Source of the DNA: JAAYDI01 sp052034005
Lineage (GTDB): Bacteria; Planctomycetota; Planctomycetia; Pirellulales; Pirellulaceae
Length of the DNA: 64,000 bases
Assembly: GCA_052034005.1 (NCBI GenBank)
Contig: JBPOJB010000009.1
Location: 124,001-188,000, forward strand
Reading direction: 5' to 3'
Below, in pieces: positions 32,887-42,474 of the stretch. The notes beneath the pieces were generated by a model. That model did no database searches. It had not been told where the DNA came from and saw only the letters and a program-made list of their open reading frames with translations. The translations under genes were made by a program, and so were the position numbers. Numbering within the stretch: the first letter of the stretch is position 1; every line of letters begins with the position of its first letter.

Positions 32887-34857
32887 ATGTGTGCCGCACT
32901 GAACCCCGCTCAGAAACGGGCCGTTTCCACGCTTGCCGGTCCGCTGCTGGTCCTGGCCGGCGCGGGGACGGGCAAGACGCGCGTCGTCACCTGCCGCGTC
33001 GCCGAACTCATCCGGCACGGCGTTGTGCCCGAGCGGATCTTGTCGGTCACGTTCACGAACAAGGCGGCCGCCGAGATGCAGGAGCGGGTGGCCGAGCTGT
33101 TGGGGAAGCGCAGCGCGTCGCGCCCCGTCGTATCGACGTTCCATGCGCACGGTGTGAAGATCCTGCGGCGGCACATTCGCCGGTTGGGCTACCCCGAACG
33201 GTTCGCTATCTACGACCGAGGCGACCAGGAGAGCATTGCGCGCTCGGTGCTGCGGGAGATTCGCGTGGGTCACGAGACATTGCGGCCCAGCGACCTGCTG
33301 TATCGGATCAGCACCTGGAAGTCGCACGGCGTGCGCCCGCCGCAGGCTGCGGCGCTGGCGCAGACGGACCGGGAGCACCTGGCCGCCCTGGCGTACCGCC
33401 GCTACCAGCAGGCACTCAAGAACGCCGCGGCGGTGGATTTCGATGACATCCTGATCTGCACGGAGGACCTGTTCGCCGGGTTCCCGGACGTGCTGGCGCA
33501 GGAGGCCGCGCGGTTCGACCACGTGCTGGTCGACGAATACCAGGACACGAATGCCAGCCAATACCGCATCGTGCGGGCGTTGGCGGCCGAGCACCGCAAC
33601 TTGTGCGTGGTGGGGGACGACGACCAGTCGATCTACGGCTGGCGCGGGGCGGAGGTGGAACACATCCTGCGGTTCACCAAGGACTGGCCCGATGCGACGG
33701 TGGTCCGCTTGGAGACGAACTACCGCAGCACGTCGGCCATCCTCGCCTGCGCGAACCGGCTGATCGCGTTCAACACGCGCCGCCACGAGAAGACGCTGCG
33801 GGCCGATCGGGCTGGGGGTGAGACGCCGCGCGTTCTGCAGTGCAAGGATGAAACGGAAGAGGCCGCGCTGGTGGTCGACGATATCCGCCGCCGATGCCGA
33901 GCGGTGGGCGTGGAGCCGGGCGACATCGCCGTGCTGTTCCGTACCAATGAACAGCCCCGGCTGTTCGAGGCGGAATTCCGGCGGCAGAAGATGCCCTACG
34001 TCCTGGTCGGCGGTACGTCGTTCTTCGACCGCAAGGAGGTGCGCGACATCCTGGCCTACGTGCGGCTGCTGGTGATGCCGCGGGACGATACGGCGCTGCT
34101 GCGCATCATCAACCGGCCGCCGCGCGGGATCGGGTCGCGCACGATCGAGACGCTGATGCGGCTGGCCGTCGAGCGGGGTTGCAGCGTGTGGGAGCTGGCC
34201 AGCGGGCCCGATCTGCCGCAACTGCTGCCGGACCAGGCCGCCGCCGCCGTGCGACGGCTGGTCGAACTGGTGCGCCGGTTCCAGGGCCGCGCCAAGGCCC
34301 GCGCCACGCCCTGGGCCGACCTGCTGCGCGACCTGATCGAGGCGGCCGACTACCGGGCCGAATTGCGACGACAGTATCCGGACGAGCGCGAACAGGAGTT
34401 GCGCTGGGACTCGGTGCAAGATGTGGTCAATGCGCTGGCCGAATACGAGGCCCGATCCGCGCAGCCGGCGCTGAGCGAGTTCCTGGACGAAGTCGCGCTG
34501 GCGGGCCGCGAGTTCGACACGGATAAAACCAATCAGCTGCGACGCCACGCGGTTACGCTCATGACCCTCCACAGCGCCAAGGGGCTGGAGTTTCCCCAGG
34601 TGTATCTCGTCGGTATGGAGGAGGGGATCCTGCCGCATCATCGGAGCGTCGACGAAGGCCGAGCCGTCGACGAAGAACGGCGGCTGTGCTACGTCGGCGT
34701 CACCCGCGCCCAGGAAATGCTCACCTTCTCGTTCGCCCGCACACGCCGCAAATGGGGCAAAGCGCGCCCGACGCTGCCCAGCCGGTTCCTGTACGAGTTG
34801 ACCGGTCAGGCCGAACGCTCCCCGCACCTGCGCGCGAAACGCCCGCGCGTGAAGTGA
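32887..34857 (+). CDS. UvrD/Rep-type superfamily 1 DNA helicase
   Basis: A 656-residue 3'-5' helicase. Motifs in order: Walker A LAGAGTGKTRVVTCR, Ia SVTFTNKAAAEMQ, II VDEYQDTNASQY, III VGDDDQSIYGWRGA, IV RLETNYRSTSAIL, V TLHSAKGLEFPQVYLVG and VI CYVGVTRAQEML. It ends soon after motif VI and lacks the ~70-residue C-terminal region of full PcrA/UvrD, so it is nearer to Rep. It would work in repair or replication restart. The start is ATG 32887; the 238-bp gap before it holds no clear promoter. Confidence 0.9.
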   Translation: MCAALNPAQKRAVSTLAGPLLVLAGAGTGKTRVVTCRVAELIRHGVVPERILSVTFTNKAAAEMQERVAELLGKRSASRPVVSTFHAHGVKILRRHIRRLGYPERFAIYDRGDQESIARSVLREIRVGHETLRPSDLLYRISTWKSHGVRPPQAAALAQTDREHLAALAYRRYQQALKNAAAVDFDDILICTEDLFAGFPDVLAQEAARFDHVLVDEYQDTNASQYRIVRALAAEHRNLCVVGDDDQSIYGWRGAEVEHILRFTKDWPDATVVRLETNYRSTSAILACANRLIAFNTRRHEKTLRADRAGGETPRVLQCKDETEEAALVVDDIRRRCRAVGVEPGDIAVLFRTNEQPRLFEAEFRRQKMPYVLVGGTSFFDRKEVRDILAYVRLLVMPRDDTALLRIINRPPRGIGSRTIETLMRLAVERGCSVWELASGPDLPQLLPDQAAAAVRRLVELVRRFQGRAKARATPWADLLRDLIEAADYRAELRRQYPDEREQELRWDSVQDVVNALAEYEARSAQPALSEFLDEVALAGREFDTDKTNQLRRHAVTLMTLHSAKGLEFPQVYLVGMEEGILPHHRSVDEGRAVDEERRLCYVGVTRAQEMLTFSFARTRRKWGKARPTLPSRFLYELTGQAERSPHLRAKRPRVK

Positions 34858-35119
34858 GCCCGTTGGAGAAACCCACGAAACGGCCACCTGATTCCGTTTG
34901 TGCAGATTGCCTGCTTCTCCCATTCTCGCGCCGAGTGTGTTTTCGGCATCGGTCCACGCGGAATCGCCATTTTCGCAACGTCCTGCCTGAGCTAGACTAC
35001 GCAGTCGACGAAGTGTCTTCGGCGGGGGAGCGTGAGGTGCCGGCTGACGGGGCATCTGCGGTCCGTTCCATACGTGATCACGGGAGGGCCGAGGGGATCC
35101 GAGGTGCACGGAGGTGCCG

Positions 35120-36349
35120 ATGTCTGACCTGTCATTTCGTTTTCTGCATGCGGGCGACTTCCAACTCGACATGCCGTTGCACGGTGTGCGAGAAGTCCCC
35201 GATTCGATCGCTCCGTGGATGATCGATTCGCCGTATGTGGCGGCGGAGCGTGTGTTTGACACGGCGGTTCAAGAGCAGGTGAAGCTGGTGGTGTTATCGG
35301 GCGGCCTGCTGGACCTCGTGGCGCCGCATCCGCGTTCGATCCGTTTCTTATGCGACCAGTTCGAGCGGCTCAGCAGCCGGGGGATTTCCGTCTGTTGGGC
35401 GGGCGGCGCGCGGGACCACGCGGGTCTATGGCCGGGAGCGATCCGGCTGCCGCCGACGGTGCATCACTTCCGTGCCGAGGCGGTGGAGATCGTCGCCTTG
35501 GAGCCGGCGTTGGCGATCCCGTTGACGGTGGTGGGTCGCAGTGGCGACGAGGGTCACGAGATTCGGACGACCGATTTCTTTGTGGAGCCGGGCAGTCCGT
35601 TCCTGGTGGCGGCCACCTGTGGTCGCACGGATGGTGCGGGGATGTCGGCTCAGCCGATCGACTACTGGGCATTGGGCGGTCGCCGCGACCGGAAATCGCT
35701 GCTGACGGAGCCGCGCGCGGCGCACTATCCGGGCACGCCGCAGGGGCGGGTGCCGGCGGACGTCGGGCCGTACGGCTGCACGGTGGTCGAGGTGCTGCCG
35801 TCGCGGCAGGTCCGGCTGCGATTCGTCTCGTGCGAGCAGGCGCGCTGGCAGCACGAGCGCGTGCTGGTCTCCGCCGGTGCGCCCTGGGAGGGCCTGGAGC
35901 AGAAGCTGTCCGAGCGGATGCAGGACCTGCGGGCCCAGCAGCCGAGCGGCCCGCTTCTGACGCGTTGGACCTTGGTGGCCACCGATGTGGCGGAGGGTCC
36001 GGCCGTTTGGCGCGAGTGGGCGCGGCGGACCGAGCAGTGGTTGCGCACCCAGGCGGCCGGTCAAGCCGACCCCTGCTGGCCCCTGTCGGTGGAGGTAGAG
36101 ACTCCGGATCGGATTACGGCCGCGTCGTACAAGGAGGACACGTTGCTGGGCGACTATCTGCGGGCGATTCGCCGGTTGCAGGACGACCCGCAGCCGGGCG
36201 ACCTGAGCGGGGTCAGCGACCTGGTTGCCTCCACGGCGCACTTGCACTGGCTTGGCGACCTGTCGGATGGGGAAGTTCGAGCGCGGGTGCTGCAGGAGGC
36301 GGCGGAACTCGGCGCCGCGTTGTTGCGTGGCGAGGGGACCGTATCGTAG
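35120..36349 (+). CDS. SbcD/YhaO-like protein of the Mre11 fold with degenerate metal sites
   Basis: A 409-residue protein whose layout follows Mre11/SbcD/YhaO nucleases. The equivalent motifs are DFQL where DxHL is usual (His to Gln), SGGLLD for SGDxxD (Asp to Gly), GGARDH where GNHD is usual, and WALGGRRD for ALGHIH (both His lost). Most ligands of the two-metal centre are therefore missing, and nuclease activity is unlikely unless ligands come from elsewhere. The C-terminal half (from ~250) is a family-specific cap and helical region. ATG 35120 is set by GGAGG at 35110-35114. The next gene, 66 bp on, encodes the matching SMC-like ATPase. Confidence 0.7.
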   Translation: MSDLSFRFLHAGDFQLDMPLHGVREVPDSIAPWMIDSPYVAAERVFDTAVQEQVKLVVLSGGLLDLVAPHPRSIRFLCDQFERLSSRGISVCWAGGARDHAGLWPGAIRLPPTVHHFRAEAVEIVALEPALAIPLTVVGRSGDEGHEIRTTDFFVEPGSPFLVAATCGRTDGAGMSAQPIDYWALGGRRDRKSLLTEPRAAHYPGTPQGRVPADVGPYGCTVVEVLPSRQVRLRFVSCEQARWQHERVLVSAGAPWEGLEQKLSERMQDLRAQQPSGPLLTRWTLVATDVAEGPAVWREWARRTEQWLRTQAAGQADPCWPLSVEVETPDRITAASYKEDTLLGDYLRAIRRLQDDPQPGDLSGVSDLVASTAHLHWLGDLSDGEVRARVLQEAAELGAALLRGEGTVS

Positions 36350-36415
36350 ATCCCGCCGCCGGGGCGCCGGCCGAGCCGGTGGCGGGTGCCACGAGCCTAG
36401 GAGAGAGGAATCTCG

Positions 36416-39400
36416 ATGAAAGTCAAGAACCTTCAGGTGGACGGATTCGGGCTCTGGACCGAACTCGATCTGCAGGGCCTGTCTCATCGCGTGACGGTCG
36501 TGTTCGGTGCGAACGAGACGGGCAAGACGACGCTGATGCAGTTCGTGCGTACGATGCTCTACGGTTTCGCGCCGGAGCGGCGTAGCCGGTACTTGCCGCC
36601 GGTGCACGGAGGTCGTCCCGGCGGGTCGCTGGACGTCGAAGCGGCGCATGGCGGCCTGCGGATCCTCCGCCACCTGGATCGCTTTGGTCTGGACGACGAA
36701 TCCGAAAGCCTGATCGTGCGGGCGGCCGACGGCGCCGACGTGTCGACCTCGCTCTTGAGTCACCTGTTGTCCGGCGTGGACGAGGCCACGTTCAACAACG
36801 TGTTTGCGGTCGGTCTGCGGGAGCTGCAGGAACTCGGCACGCTCGACGACACCAAGGCCGCGGATCTGCTGTACAAGCTGACGACCGGCCTGGACCGCGT
36901 CTCGTTGATCGACGTGATGCGCGACCTGCGCGACGTGCGGCAGTCGTTGTGCGACGCGCACCGCGACGCGAGCCAGATCCCGACCCTGTTGCAGCGTCGT
37001 GACCAGCTGCGGCAGCGGATCGAGGCGTTGGGGGGCGACGGCCGGCAATGGGTCGAGCTGCAATCGCAGCTCGCGGCGCTGGACGTGGAAGCGGGCCAGT
37101 TGGAGCGGCGTGTGGCCCAATGGGACGAGCACTTGAAGGTGTTGGAGGTGGCGATCCGCGTGCACGGCTCGTGGTCCGAGCGGCGGGCCCTGCAAGGTCA
37201 GCTCGACGCGATCGGCCCGCTGCGCGAGGTGCCGGCGACGTCGCTCCAGCGCCTCGATGCGCTGCGGGCGGAGGCCGAGCAAGCGCAGCGGGAGCTGGCC
37301 CAGCTGCAGCAACGCCGCCGGGAGTTCCGGCGCGAAGTGGCGGCCCAGCCGGTCAATCGGGCCCTGTGGTCCCAGGCGTCCCACATCGAAGCGCTGGTCG
37401 AGCTGGCCCCCTGGATCGTCACGCTGCAGGCCGAGGTGAACCAGACGCGTGTGGAGACGACCGGCTTGGAGACGCGGCTCCAGGCGTCGGCCGTCAAGTT
37501 GGGGCGGCGCGACGCGGAGGGCCAGGAGTCGCTCCCGGCGCTATCGCCCCGTGCGTTGGCCCAGCTGCACCGTCCGGCGCGCGCCATGCGCGACGAGACG
37601 CGGAAGCTCCAGCAGGCCCAGGCGGAGCACGACAGCGCGCGGCAGCAGCTGGGCGAACTGACCGCCCAGCTCGAGGCGGCGCTGCTCGAACATGGCCAGG
37701 AGGATCTCGCGGCGGCGATCGAGACGGCCGGGTCGTCGGTCGCTCAACTCCGCCGCCGTGCGCAACTCGACACGCGTGTCGACCAGTTGACGCGCCAGTG
37801 GGACCGCCTGCGGAAGGAGCACCGGGAGTTGTTGGAGCGCCAAGTCCTGTCTCCCGCGACCCTGGCGTGGCTGGGCGTGCCGTTCGTCGTGGGCGTCGCG
37901 CTGCTGGCGGGCGGAGTCGTATGGTCGCGTGCCGCCATGCTCGGCTGGCCGATGGCGGTCCTCGGCCTGTTCGGCTGGTTGGCGGCCGTGTTCGCCAAGA
38001 TGACCATGGAGCGCGCGGCCGCCCGCGAACTGGAGGAGTGCGACAGCCAGCTCCATACGCTGAAGTCCCAGCTCGAGCAGGCCCAGAAAGAACGGGCGGA
38101 GCTGGACGCGCAGTTGCCGCGCGGCCAGGGCGACTGGGACGCGCGGCTGGCGACGGCCGAGAAGCAGCTGGCGGGCCTGGAACAACTGCTGCCCGGCGAG
38201 GCGAACGTGCGAGCGATGCGCCAGCGCGCCTTGACCGCCAAGCGGCGCGTGGAACAGTCGGAGGCGCGCGTTCAGGAGGCACGGACCCGCTGGCGCGGCG
38301 CCTTGCGGCAACTGGGGCTGCCGGAAGACATGGCGCCGCGGGAGATCAAGCGGTTAGCCGATGGCACGCAACAGATGGCTCGGGCACAACACCAGTTGGA
38401 TGGCCACCGCGAGACGCTGTCCGCGCGGCAGCGCGAACTGCAGGCGCTCACCACACGGATCCACCAACTTGCGGAAAAGGTCCAGCTGGACTACCCGAGC
38501 CAGGATCCGCAGGTCCAGCTGCAGCGGCTGTCCGCCGCTCTGGCGGAACAGCAGACGCTCTACGAGCGCCGGCAGCAGCTGCGCCGGGAGGATCGGCAGG
38601 CCCGCCGACAGGTCCGGCTGCTCACCAGGCAACTCAAGAAAGCCCGCGCCGAACGCCGCGCGATCATGCAGTCGGCCGGCGTGCCTGGCGAGACGCAACT
38701 GCGCGAGCTGCTCACACGCCTGGCCGAACGTCAGCAGCTGGCCGATCGACTTCGCGATGTGACCGACCAGTACATGACGGCGCTGGGCAAGGACTGCCCC
38801 GTTCCGCGCGTGGAAGAGGAATTGGCCACGCGCTCGGAGGCCGAACTGGAGCAGCTCCGCGACCAGCGCCTGCGGCAGATCAGCGACGCGCGGGCGGAGC
38901 TGGGTCGCGTGCATCAACGGCGCGGGGCCATGATGCAGCAATCCCAGGCGATGGTCCAGGACCGGCGGCTGCCCGAACTCAGGCTGCAGCTCGGCTGCGT
39001 CCTGCAGCAGTTGGACGAGTCGGTGTCTCGGTGGCGCGTCTTGGCGGTCGCAGCGCAGGTGCTGGAGTTGGTGCGCCAGGTTTACGAGTCCCAGCGGCAG
39101 CCTCAGACGCTGCGGGACGCCTCGCGCTACTTCGCTGCGCTCACCCAAGGACAATATGTGCGGATCTGGACCCCGCTGACCGATATGTCGCTGCGCGTCG
39201 ACTTGGTCACGGGCGAGTCCCTGCCGCTCGACGTGTTGAGCAGCGGCACGCGCGAGGCCGTCTTCCTGAGCCTGCGGCTGGCACTGGTGGCCGATTTCAC
39301 GCGCCGCGGCATCGTCCTGCCGCTCATCCTGGATGACGTGCTGGTGAACTTCGATCGGCGCCGCGCCCAGGCGGCCGCCGACGTGCTGTGCGATTTCGCC

Positions 39401-39892
39401 GAACGTGGCCACCAGGTCCTGCTGTTCACCTGCCATGAACATATCGTCGAACTGTTCATCACGCGGTCGGCCGAAATCCGCTGCCTCTCCGACCTGACGC
39501 TCGGCACCCCGCCGGTCGCGGACCGCCCGGCCCCGGCCGACACGCCGGAGCCGGCGGAGACGGTGGACTCCGGCACGCCCGAGGAGGGCGACTACCGCCT
39601 GGGCGATGAGCAGCCGGTCTTGCAGCCCACCGCGCTGGACGACCTGCTGGATCAGGCGGTCGAGCAGGCCGAGGTCGACACCGACCTGGACGACGAACCG
39701 TTGGACGAGATCGACCTGTGCGAGGAAGACACGTACTGTGAAGCTCAGGTCGATGCCCATGAGATGCAAGCGGATGACGCGCACGACCAGGCTGATCCGA
39801 ACGCGCTCCGCCGCGGCGCGACGCCTCAGCGGTTCACCTGGGAATCCCCCGAGCGCTGGTGGGACAACGACCGCAGTCACGAAGCGGCGTGA
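36416..39892 (+). CDS. YhaN/SbcC-like SMC-type ATPase with membrane segments in the coiled coil
   Basis: A 1158-residue protein. The N-terminal ATPase half has Walker A GANETGKTTLMQF and MLYGFAPERRSRY. Two coiled-coil arms (~180-475 and ~535-900) flank two hydrophobic segments at about 480-500 and 505-525 (GVPFVVGVALLAGG, MAVLGLFGWLAAVFA). The C-terminal ATPase half has signature LSSGTREAVFLSLRLAL and Walker B LPLILDDVLVNFD. The YhaN family carries such membrane-dipping segments in place of a zinc hook. After the ATPase a ~120-residue acidic tail (~1040-1158) follows that is unusual. Catalytic residues are intact, unlike those of the Mre11-like partner. Confidence 0.85.
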   Translation: MKVKNLQVDGFGLWTELDLQGLSHRVTVVFGANETGKTTLMQFVRTMLYGFAPERRSRYLPPVHGGRPGGSLDVEAAHGGLRILRHLDRFGLDDESESLIVRAADGADVSTSLLSHLLSGVDEATFNNVFAVGLRELQELGTLDDTKAADLLYKLTTGLDRVSLIDVMRDLRDVRQSLCDAHRDASQIPTLLQRRDQLRQRIEALGGDGRQWVELQSQLAALDVEAGQLERRVAQWDEHLKVLEVAIRVHGSWSERRALQGQLDAIGPLREVPATSLQRLDALRAEAEQAQRELAQLQQRRREFRREVAAQPVNRALWSQASHIEALVELAPWIVTLQAEVNQTRVETTGLETRLQASAVKLGRRDAEGQESLPALSPRALAQLHRPARAMRDETRKLQQAQAEHDSARQQLGELTAQLEAALLEHGQEDLAAAIETAGSSVAQLRRRAQLDTRVDQLTRQWDRLRKEHRELLERQVLSPATLAWLGVPFVVGVALLAGGVVWSRAAMLGWPMAVLGLFGWLAAVFAKMTMERAAARELEECDSQLHTLKSQLEQAQKERAELDAQLPRGQGDWDARLATAEKQLAGLEQLLPGEANVRAMRQRALTAKRRVEQSEARVQEARTRWRGALRQLGLPEDMAPREIKRLADGTQQMARAQHQLDGHRETLSARQRELQALTTRIHQLAEKVQLDYPSQDPQVQLQRLSAALAEQQTLYERRQQLRREDRQARRQVRLLTRQLKKARAERRAIMQSAGVPGETQLRELLTRLAERQQLADRLRDVTDQYMTALGKDCPVPRVEEELATRSEAELEQLRDQRLRQISDARAELGRVHQRRGAMMQQSQAMVQDRRLPELRLQLGCVLQQLDESVSRWRVLAVAAQVLELVRQVYESQRQPQTLRDASRYFAALTQGQYVRIWTPLTDMSLRVDLVTGESLPLDVLSSGTREAVFLSLRLALVADFTRRGIVLPLILDDVLVNFDRRRAQAAADVLCDFAERGHQVLLFTCHEHIVELFITRSAEIRCLSDLTLGTPPVADRPAPADTPEPAETVDSGTPEEGDYRLGDEQPVLQPTALDDLLDQAVEQAEVDTDLDDEPLDEIDLCEEDTYCEAQVDAHEMQADDAHDQADPNALRRGATPQRFTWESPERWWDNDRSHEAA

Positions 39893-39932
39893 AGCGTGCC
39901 TGCCCCCGCGCGCTGCGCTGAGCCATGCCGCC

Positions 39933-41069
39933 TCAGGTCAATGACGTCTGGGCTTCGTGCAGTTCGTCGCACATGTCGCGGTAGCGGCGATAGATGCCGG
40001 ACGCGATCCAGCCGAGATACACGTTGCCGGCGATCGACCCGAACAGCGCCAGCGACGTGAAGACCAGGGGCGGCCAGGGATGCTCGGCCTGCATCTGCTT
40101 GGCGCGTCGAGTGGCCTCCTCATCGATCAGCTTCTCGGCCTCCGCGTCGTCAATGGCCGGCTTCTGAGCGGCCGCCGGTGTGCTGTTGGAGGCCAACTGG
40201 CCTGCCAGCTCGGATGCCGTTCCGGATCCCCCGGACCCGTCGGACGCCGTCTTCTCGATGTCACCCGCGCTGTCCGGCGCGACCCCCGCGCCCCGGATCG
40301 GTTCCGGCAGGCCGGTCTGCGGGCCCGGCACAGCCCCGGGAACCGGGAAAAAGCCGCCCGGATTCTGCGGCGCGAAACCGCCCGGATTCTGGGGCGCAAA
40401 GCCGCCCGGATTTTGGGGCCCGAAACCGCCGGACGCGCCCGACGGAACGGTGACCGGAGACGTGGACGACGACCAATCGCTCTGGCCCGTACCGGGCGGC
40501 GTCGGCACCGTCCAGCGATTGCCCGCGCCGCTATCCAGCGGCACGCTATCGTACGCGGGCCCTTCCGGCTGGGCAGTCACCGGGCCACCCGGCAATGCGC
40601 GATCGCCGGGACGCACGAGCACGCTTGCCTTGCCGTCCGGTCCGATCAATGCCGGCGGGGGCGGCAGGTCCAACGTCCCGCGGCTCGAGCCGGCCGCGCC
40701 GGTACGCTCGTCCGTGATTGTCGTGCCCATACCGGTCTGCGACCCAAGGCCGGACCCCGACGGCGCCAAGGACGATCCGCCAACCGAGGCCGATGGGTCC
40801 GTATCGGTTGTCGAGAGCCGTGTCGGCGAGGTGTTCGACGAGAGCACTCCCACGCGCGGCAGACTGCCCGTGCCGTAGTGGATTCGAAATCGCCGCACGC
40901 CCCGCGCATCCGGATGGATCTCGCTGGTGATGTCCCGGCCGCTTTTGAGCGCCTCGAGCGATGCCGGCTCAATCTGGATAATGTACTCCAGCTGGCCGTC
41001 AGCACCAGGTTGCCAGCCGTAGTCAACACCGACCGCCGCCAGAGCAAGCAGGACTGCGATTCCGTTCAT
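39933..41069 (-). CDS. Exported or membrane protein with Gly-Pro-rich linker repeats
   Basis: A 378-residue protein that I do not recognise. ATG 41069 is followed by a signal-like segment (AVLLALAAVGVDYGW), then a small domain of ~80 residues (QPGADGQLEYIIQIEPASLEALKSG). Next comes a long, low-complexity Ser/Gly/Pro region with three copies of an 8-residue unit GGF[AG]PQNP, and a C-terminal membrane span at about 340-360 (LVFTSLALFGSIAGNVYLGWIA) preceded by a charged helix. So the N-terminal domain is probably outside and the extreme C-terminus inside. Similar planctomycete proteins are annotated hypothetical. Confidence 0.55.
   Translation of the reverse strand: MNGIAVLLALAAVGVDYGWQPGADGQLEYIIQIEPASLEALKSGRDITSEIHPDARGVRRFRIHYGTGSLPRVGVLSSNTSPTRLSTTDTDPSASVGGSSLAPSGSGLGSQTGMGTTITDERTGAAGSSRGTLDLPPPPALIGPDGKASVLVRPGDRALPGGPVTAQPEGPAYDSVPLDSGAGNRWTVPTPPGTGQSDWSSSTSPVTVPSGASGGFGPQNPGGFAPQNPGGFAPQNPGGFFPVPGAVPGPQTGLPEPIRGAGVAPDSAGDIEKTASDGSGGSGTASELAGQLASNSTPAAAQKPAIDDAEAEKLIDEEATRRAKQMQAEHPWPPLVFTSLALFGSIAGNVYLGWIASGIYRRYRDMCDELHEAQTSLT
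40354..40425 (-). repeat. 24-bp coding tandem repeat, three copies
   Basis: Units 40354-40377, 40378-40401 and 40402-40425 differ at a few positions and encode the Gly-Gly-Phe-Ala/Gly-Pro-Gln-Asn-Pro octapeptide three times in the linker of the membrane protein. Confidence 0.8.
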
Positions 41070-41435
41070 GGCAAGATGACTCCAAGTGCGGAGTATGGGA
41101 TGGTCAGGTCGGTATGGTAACCGTTTTCGCCCCTGCAAGTAAAGATTAGCCTGGCGCACCCCGAGGGTGGGTCGCGGTCTGGCGGTTACGTGTCGGGCAA
41201 ACGTGGACAGACGGGACTTGCACGCGGACGCGAAGATCGGCCATGATGTGGCCACCGTCGGGCGGGTTCGCTTCCGAATGTTCCATCGAGGGACAGACCC
41301 AGCATGCGATGCGCCACCGCGCGTTTTCTGGGTACTGATACAAACCAGGTAGTCTGGCTAAACTGAGATCCGCCTGATCCGGCAGCGTGTTCACGGGGAA
41401 AATGTACGTTCGAGGGGTGCGATCCGGAGTGGTCT
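41070..41435. other. 366-bp divergent promoter region
   Basis: It separates the Gly/Pro-repeat protein (minus) from the LPG-synthase-like gene (plus). No gene is seen. A TTGCAC at 41217 faces the plus-strand gene without a convincing -10 at the right distance, and TAAACT-like sequence lies at 41359. No strong hairpin or palindrome was found. Confidence 0.4.
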
Positions 41436-42443
41436 GTGAGTGAGCAACGGGACGAGACCGATCTTTCGGGCGAGGCCCTGGAAATGAAAGTGGGCCGTGC
41501 GCGTCGCCGGTGGTGGGGCTGGGTGAAGCCGGTCGTGCGACTGGTGATTCTCGTCCTGGTGACCTGGGGGATCTGGAAAACAGCGCGTCAAGCGCAGGGC
41601 GAGATAACGGCTCAGCAGTTCGCGTGGACTCAGGTGGCTGTGCCGTGGTTGGGTCTGGCCGGCTTGTTGTACGTGGGCGGTCTCGCGCCCTGTTGGGTGT
41701 TCTGGCACCGGGCGCTCTGGGCGATGGGACAGCGTCCGCGTTGGCGGGAGTCGTTGCGCGCCCACTGGATCGGTCACCTGGGAAAGTACATTCCCGGCAA
41801 GGCCATGGTTGTGATTTTGCGGACCGGGCTGGTGTACAGCGAGCGTGTCAATCGCACGGTGGCGGCGACGAGCGTGTTTATCGAGACGCTGACGATGATG
41901 GCGGTGGGGGCGTTTGTGGCGGCCGTGTGTCTGCTGTTCGTCAAGGGTCAGGCGTCGCTCACCTGGCTGGCGGTTGCGATGATGATCGGGTCCGGCGCGC
42001 CGACGCTGCCGCCCGTGTTTCGTCGACTCGTGAAGTGGTTGCAGGTCCGCCGCGCCAACCCGCAGATTGACGAGGCGATTGCCGGCGTAGGTTATCGGCT
42101 CATGGGTTTCGGTTGGCTGACCATCAGTGTCGGGTGGGTGCTGTTGGGTGCGAGCCTGTGGGCGACGCTGCGTGCGATTCCCGGTGCGGGGCCGCCCCTG
42201 GTCTTGATGCCGCTGCTGACCGCCACGGTGGCCCTGGCGATGGTGGCCGGCTTCATCTCGTTGATCCCGGGCGGGTTTCTGGCGCGGGAGTGGATCCTGA
42301 TGACGCTTCTGGCACCCCAATGTGGTGCGAAGGTGGCCCTGGTATCGGCCGTGCTGTTGCGCATCGTGTGGCTGCTGTCGGAGGTCCTGATTTCGGCTAT
42401 TCTATACGTGGACGTGCTGCGTGCCCGCCGCCGGACCCGCTGA
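41436..42443 (+). CDS. Lysylphosphatidylglycerol synthase TM-region (UPF0104)-like membrane protein
   Basis: A 335-residue polytopic protein with about seven or eight spans. Its hallmark is HLGKYIPGKAMVVILRTGLVY, the GKYIPGK block of the flippase domain of MprF and related UPF0104 proteins; FISLIPGGFLAREWILMTLL is the second conserved block. The family moves lipids or lipid-linked groups across the inner membrane. It lacks the soluble aminoacyl-transferase half of MprF. The GTG at 41436 is the start. A GT2 transferase gene follows after 31 bp, which fits a role in lipid-linked sugar transfer. Confidence 0.8.
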   Translation: MSEQRDETDLSGEALEMKVGRARRRWWGWVKPVVRLVILVLVTWGIWKTARQAQGEITAQQFAWTQVAVPWLGLAGLLYVGGLAPCWVFWHRALWAMGQRPRWRESLRAHWIGHLGKYIPGKAMVVILRTGLVYSERVNRTVAATSVFIETLTMMAVGAFVAAVCLLFVKGQASLTWLAVAMMIGSGAPTLPPVFRRLVKWLQVRRANPQIDEAIAGVGYRLMGFGWLTISVGWVLLGASLWATLRAIPGAGPPLVLMPLLTATVALAMVAGFISLIPGGFLAREWILMTLLAPQCGAKVALVSAVLLRIVWLLSEVLISAILYVDVLRARRRTR

Positions 42444-42474
42444 CGCGGGCGGCCCACAGAGCCCGAGTGAGCGA

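Noticed and set aside
34970..34998. Promoter with TAGACT at 34993 before the SbcD-like gene
   Set aside because: A good -10 but no acceptable -35 at 16-18 bp.
32872..35262. 796-residue minus-strand frame
   Set aside because: Antisense to the UvrD/Rep helicase, whose seven motifs are unmistakable.
35350..36585. 411-residue plus-strand frame overlapping the SbcD-like gene
   Set aside because: Gly/Arg/Ala-rich shadow in another frame; the SbcD-like frame has the fold motifs and ribosome site.
37048..39336. 762-residue frame inside the YhaN-like gene
   Set aside because: Out-of-frame shadow; the ATPase motifs lie in the 1158-residue frame.
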